Both the position numbers and the translations under genes were made by a program. Under the pieces are notes generated by a model, which was not told the origin of the DNA, did no database searches, and saw nothing but the letters and a program-made list of their open reading frames with translations. From SLFT01 sp964493075 (GTDB taxonomy: Bacteria > Hydrogenedentota > Hydrogenedentia > Hydrogenedentales > CAITNO01), in NCBI GenBank assembly GCA_964493075.1, contig CAZBNU010000164.1:1-9459 (forward strand): a stretch of DNA of 9,459 bases, read 5' to 3'. The number at the start of each line of letters is the position of its first letter. The first letter of the stretch is position 1. Shown piece by piece: positions 6,644 through 9,459 of the stretch.

Positions 6644-8023
6644 TCATTCCCGGGCGGTCATGGCGCAGCGGCATCCATAATCACGGCGTTTGGAATCTAT
6701 GCGATCAAAGTGGCGTGCCGCACAACGCGCTTCGAATTTTTCACTTATGAAAGAGCCTCCCCGCAGTACCCGGAAAATCTGACCATAGTCTTTGGTGACA
6801 TCCGTGTTTCCGGGATAGGCTTCATACCAGTTGGATACCCATTCATAGGCGTTGCCGGACATGTCCATAGCGCCGTAGGGGGAAGCGCTGGCATAATAAC
6901 TGCCGACACGTGTTGGTTTTCCCAGGCCTGCTTCCACTGTGTTTGCCTGGGTATTCTCAAATACAGGTCCCCAAGGGTACTCGCGCCCATCTGTGCCGCG
7001 CGCAGCCTTTTCCCATTCTTCTTCCGTCGGCAGACGTTTGCCAACGGACTCACAATAACGTCCAGCCTCGGTCCAGGACATGCCGAGTGCAGGCAGATTG
7101 TCCTGCCCGGCAGGATACTTGTGAGATGGGAACACTGCCTTGAATGCCTGATTTGTTACTTCAAAGCGGTCAATATAAAAAGATTTCAGATTGATCTTGC
7201 GTAGCGGGCGTTCATCTGGGGCGCTGCTCTCGGTGCCCATAATGAATTCACCGGAAGGAACCAGCACCATGCCCTGAGGCACCGCGCCGGGAGTGAGATT
7301 GGCCTGTACCGTTACGGGTTTATTGGCTTCCAATTCTACCAATTCGTCGGACTGCAGGTGTCCGGCAATATGGACACTGACCAGATATTGCCCGGGCCGC
7401 AGTTTGAACTGGGCGGGTGTCTTTTCCACCTGTTGGATGTTGTTCAGCCAGACATTTGCGGAACTGGGGCGTGAGAACACTGACAACTCAGCTTCCATGG
7501 GACGTAATTTGTGGTCAAACTCCATGTTGAAATTGTCTTCCACTGTGAACTTCTTTTCTTCGGGATAGTAGTCCGGGTGCTGTACCCGATAACTGTATTC
7601 GCCCACCTGCAGCGTCTGCTTTGGCAGGGGCGTCTCGCCGATAGGCTCCCCGTCAAGATATACCGTAGCCCCGGGCGGGGTAGTTGTAATAGACAGGGTG
7701 CCCGTAATCGGCTCCATATCAATTGTAAATTCCTGTGTTTCCTCCTCGGTGACGGTAATAGGCTTGATGGCCCTGCGATAACGTTCCATATAAAGAACCA
7801 CATCATAAGTTCCCGGGGGAATGTCCGGTATTACCGCAGGCGTTACGCCGTGGTCCAAGCCTATCATCATTACTGAAGCGCCCTGTTCCGGAGCACTGTT
7901 CACTGTGATGGTGGGAAGTTTCTTTTCTTCCTTTTTTCTGTTACAACCCGAAAGTACGCCCCCCGTTGCTAACAGGATCACCATGAAGCAGCACGTAATG
8001 CTGCCAATGCGTCCTATTTTCAT
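6644..8023 (-). CDS. Lipoprotein with three PEGA domains and an FGE/SUMF1-fold domain
   Basis: This 459-residue protein has a lipoprotein signal peptide ending in LSGC (lipidated Cys27), so it should be anchored in a membrane facing the periplasm or the outside. Three tandem PEGA-type beta-domains follow at about 37-104, 108-174 and 178-244; the second is the clearest (TPPGATVYLDGEPIGETPL). Residues ~250-457 form a formylglycine-generating-enzyme-like domain: VPSGEFIMG, RLPTEEEWEKAARG, DMSGNAYEWV, RGGSF, RCAAR and the ending CRCAM. The redox cysteine pair of true FGE, expected between RGGS and RCAAR, is absent, so sulfatase activation is unlikely. A binding or structural role is the better guess. 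A GTG at 8032 would add three residues, but AGGAAG at 8032-8037 fits the ATG at 8023. The gene stands alone behind an AT-rich leader; 67 bases separate it from the ferredoxin gene. Confidence 0.88.
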   Translation of the reverse strand: MKIGRIGSITCCFMVILLATGGVLSGCNRKKEEKKLPTITVNSAPEQGASVMMIGLDHGVTPAVIPDIPPGTYDVVLYMERYRRAIKPITVTEEETQEFTIDMEPITGTLSITTTPPGATVYLDGEPIGETPLPKQTLQVGEYSYRVQHPDYYPEEKKFTVEDNFNMEFDHKLRPMEAELSVFSRPSSANVWLNNIQQVEKTPAQFKLRPGQYLVSVHIAGHLQSDELVELEANKPVTVQANLTPGAVPQGMVLVPSGEFIMGTESSAPDERPLRKINLKSFYIDRFEVTNQAFKAVFPSHKYPAGQDNLPALGMSWTEAGRYCESVGKRLPTEEEWEKAARGTDGREYPWGPVFENTQANTVEAGLGKPTRVGSYYASASPYGAMDMSGNAYEWVSNWYEAYPGNTDVTKDYGQIFRVLRGGSFISEKFEARCAARHFDRIDSKRRDYGCRCAMTARE

Positions 8024-8031
8024 AATAATCA

Positions 8032-8037
8032 CTTCCT
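8032..8037 (-). promoter_or_regulatory. Ribosome binding site deciding the start at 8023
   Basis: Read on the - strand this is AGGAAG, 8 bases before the ATG at 8023. The upstream in-frame GTG (8030-8032) overlaps the site itself and so cannot use it. Confidence 0.65.
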
Positions 8038-8081
8038 GTTTTGGTGCGCGAAAACGCCACTATAAATTATGACAAAAACAA

Positions 8082-8110
8082 AGTATAAATAACAGTTGAA
8101 CCACGTCCAA
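8082..8110 (-). promoter_or_regulatory. Candidate promoter of the PEGA/FGE lipoprotein gene
   Basis: On the - strand, TTGGAC (8110-8105) is followed after 17 bases by TATACT (8087-8082), which matches the -10 consensus at 5 of 6 positions. The -35 matches at only 3 of 6. Transcription would begin near 8075, about 52 bases before the ATG. The whole gap is AT-rich and holds other TATAAT-like words (for example near 8123-8128), so the exact promoter is uncertain. Confidence 0.35.
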
Positions 8111-8214
8111 CATTCCTATAAATTATACCATCATTTTTACTGAACAGGATCATTATAACAGGACTACGTAATTTGATGTAACTGTTTACCAAGAAAAACG
8201 CAACATATTTCTAA

Positions 8215-8238
8215 CGTGGGCTTTGCCCACAACCCACG
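8215..8238. repeat. Short hairpin with two alternative pairings
   Basis: GTGGGC-TTT-GCCCAC (8216-8230) is a perfect 6-bp stem with a 3-base loop. The overlapping arms CGTGGG (8215-8220) and CCCACG (8233-8238) form a competing stem. It lies about 40-65 bases after the stop of the upstream - strand gene. No T-run follows in either direction, so it is not a classical Rho-independent terminator. It may protect the 3' end of a transcript. Confidence 0.4.
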
Positions 8239-8280
8239 ATAAGTTCACAAGCGCAAGCACAACAAAACACATTCCATTTT

Positions 8281-9459
8281 TCACGGTTCCTTAGAATCTC
8301 GAATGAGATTGCGTAATGCGGCGATTCCTGCGGCTTGCTGCCGAAACACAAAGCCGCAGTTCCAGTTGTAAATGGCGATGAAGCGACAGTCCTGAAAATT
8401 CAGGGTACGATCGAAATATTCGCGCCAGCCTGCTTCATCATCACCCTGCCACCACCATTCCACGGCCGCCCAGCGGCCGTTGCTTTCTTTACGCAATAGA
8501 CTGGCAAGACCCGGCACGGATGCGGGGTCTTCAAAATAGAAGCTCCAGCCGGGCGTGGCATGGGGCGTGAAGGCAGGTTGGAAAGGCAAGGTCTTCTCCC
8601 AAGGCGCGTAGGTGCCGCCCTGGTGGGTGTAGACCAGTTCTTGGGGTAAGCCCGCTGCGTGCGCCTCTTCGGTCAACATGAGGAGGTAGTCATGGACGAC
8701 ACGGGCGATGTCGTCGCGGGTGAGTTCGCCGGAGTGCTTGATGTCCGACGTGGCAACGGCGGCATAACCGATGGGCTGCACGCCGCCATGCCAGCCTTGC
8801 TTGAAATGAAGCCCCTGCGTGGGGTCTTCCGAAGCGGGTTTATCAGCGAGTGCGTTGCCGTCGGGATAGTAGAATGCGTTGATGCCGATGCTGGCTTCGT
8901 GTCCAAGTTTCACACCGCCCAACAGCCACTTTTTGTCTTCCGGCAAGCCGCGCCACCATGTCGCAACGATGGGAAGCAATTTCCGCAATGCTTCTTGATG
9001 CGCTTTGATGACGGCAGGACTCGCCATGTTCATCATGGGCAGCACGCGAATCTGGCTGCCCCAGTTGCGCCAACCGATTTTGACGGCATGTTCCGCGCCC
9101 CAGCCGCACCACTCCACATTGTTTCGGTTCGCGGGGTTGAAACCGGGCTGCTTCGGGTCCCACCAGTTCCACAAGTCCGGACGTCCCTCCCACCAGTTCA
9201 TACCATCCAGATTCACCAGCACCGGCACCCCTGTTTCTTCGCTCAACGTCAGATACAGTTCCAGACTTTCCGCCACCGTGTTCAGGTCATAGCGGAAAAA
9301 GTCAAACACGAACGAAACGCCCACACGCAGCGCCGGATTATCGGGGGCAGCAACGGTATCCCGTATTTCTTCAAACCCGGCGCGGATAAAGGATTCCGGT
9401 TGTCCTGCATGCCATTCAATACCCGGCGCTTTGTTGATGAACACATAGCGGGGCATATC
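8281..9459 (-). CDS. Glycoside hydrolase-like protein, 5' end beyond the window
   Basis: At least 391 residues are visible from the Met at 9456. The frame is still open upstream (the preceding codon is Asp), and no ribosome site or signal peptide can be seen, so the true start is probably outside the window. The sequence is rich in Trp and reads like a TIM-barrel carbohydrate-active protein: VGVSFVFDFFRY (~45-56), LVNLDGMNWW (~80-89), GGVKLGHEASIG (~180-191) and WAAVEWWWQG (~329-338). Counting from Met 9456, Glu187 and Glu333 would suit an acid/base and nucleophile pair, though this is inferred from position only. I cannot assign a named family or substrate. The C-terminus (IYNWNCGFVF...LRNLIRDSKEP) appears complete. 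With the + strand protein at 437-2365 it suggests a glycan-degrading context. Confidence 0.65.
   Translation of the reverse strand, partial: DMPRYVFINKAPGIEWHAGQPESFIRAGFEEIRDTVAAPDNPALRVGVSFVFDFFRYDLNTVAESLELYLTLSEETGVPVLVNLDGMNWWEGRPDLWNWWDPKQPGFNPANRNNVEWCGWGAEHAVKIGWRNWGSQIRVLPMMNMASPAVIKAHQEALRKLLPIVATWWRGLPEDKKWLLGGVKLGHEASIGINAFYYPDGNALADKPASEDPTQGLHFKQGWHGGVQPIGYAAVATSDIKHSGELTRDDIARVVHDYLLMLTEEAHAAGLPQELVYTHQGGTYAPWEKTLPFQPAFTPHATPGWSFYFEDPASVPGLASLLRKESNGRWAAVEWWWQGDDEAGWREYFDRTLNFQDCRFIAIYNWNCGFVFRQQAAGIAALRNLIRDSKEP

Larger units (their letters stand above)
8033..8280. other. AT-rich intergenic region
   Basis: This 248-base gap lies between two - strand genes and is clearly richer in A and T than its neighbours. 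It contains the candidate promoter at 8082-8110, two copies of the 11-mer CTATAAATTAT (8060-8070 and 8116-8126), and a small hairpin at 8215-8238. No open frame with a ribosome site was seen. It probably carries the regulatory signals of the lipoprotein gene. Confidence 0.6.

Noticed and set aside
8030..8032. GTG as the start of the lipoprotein gene
   Set aside because: It overlaps the AGGAAG ribosome site; the ATG at 8023 has normal spacing and still leaves a full lipoprotein signal peptide.

Overview
The window reads as a piece of a bacterial chromosome, moderately GC-rich, with seven full protein genes recognised at family level, one full gene (the first) placed only in a fold class, and one gene cut by the right edge. 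Three carbohydrate-active-enzyme-like proteins, a PEGA/FGE-fold lipoprotein, a VapBC-type toxin-antitoxin pair and nonamer intergenic repeats suggest a Gram-negative polysaccharide degrader. The style recalls the Planctomycetota, Lentisphaerota or Hydrogenedentota, but no phylogenetic marker is present, so this is a weak inference.

Layout. Bases 1-436 hold no convincing gene. They contain two copies of a 45-bp perfect direct repeat in a 130-bp register, then two facing arrays of 9-bp units (ATGGGANNN / TCCCATNNN) that could fold into a long hairpin, then an extended -10 promoter touching the second array. On the + strand follow a secreted TIM-barrel glycosidase-like protein (437-2365) and an antitoxin/PIN-toxin pair (2446-3053). 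From 3078 onward everything is on the - strand. In transcription order these are: a partial glycosidase-like gene (9459-8281), an AT-rich 248-bp gap, the PEGA/FGE-like lipoprotein (8023-6644), and a tight cluster of thioredoxin-like [2Fe-2S] ferredoxin (6576-6277), ECI2-type enoyl-CoA isomerase (6252-5464), dihydrolipoyl dehydrogenase (5444-4023) and GH43-like secreted beta-propeller hydrolase (3995-3078).

How the genes may work together. Gaps of 24, 19 and 27 bases suggest that the last four - strand genes share a transcript. The first three fit cytoplasmic acyl-CoA and redox metabolism, while the fourth is exported, so its membership may only reflect position. The exported glycosidase-like proteins at both ends and the GH43 protein suggest glycan breakdown at the cell surface or in the periplasm. 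VapBC is a self-contained module between the + strand glycosidase gene and the convergent GH43 gene.

No RNA gene, CRISPR array, insertion sequence or phage gene was seen. I found no clearly new multi-gene system. The items most worth a second look are the nonamer arrays fused to a promoter, the two glycosidase-like proteins I cannot place in a named family, and the FGE-fold domain that lacks the catalytic cysteines.
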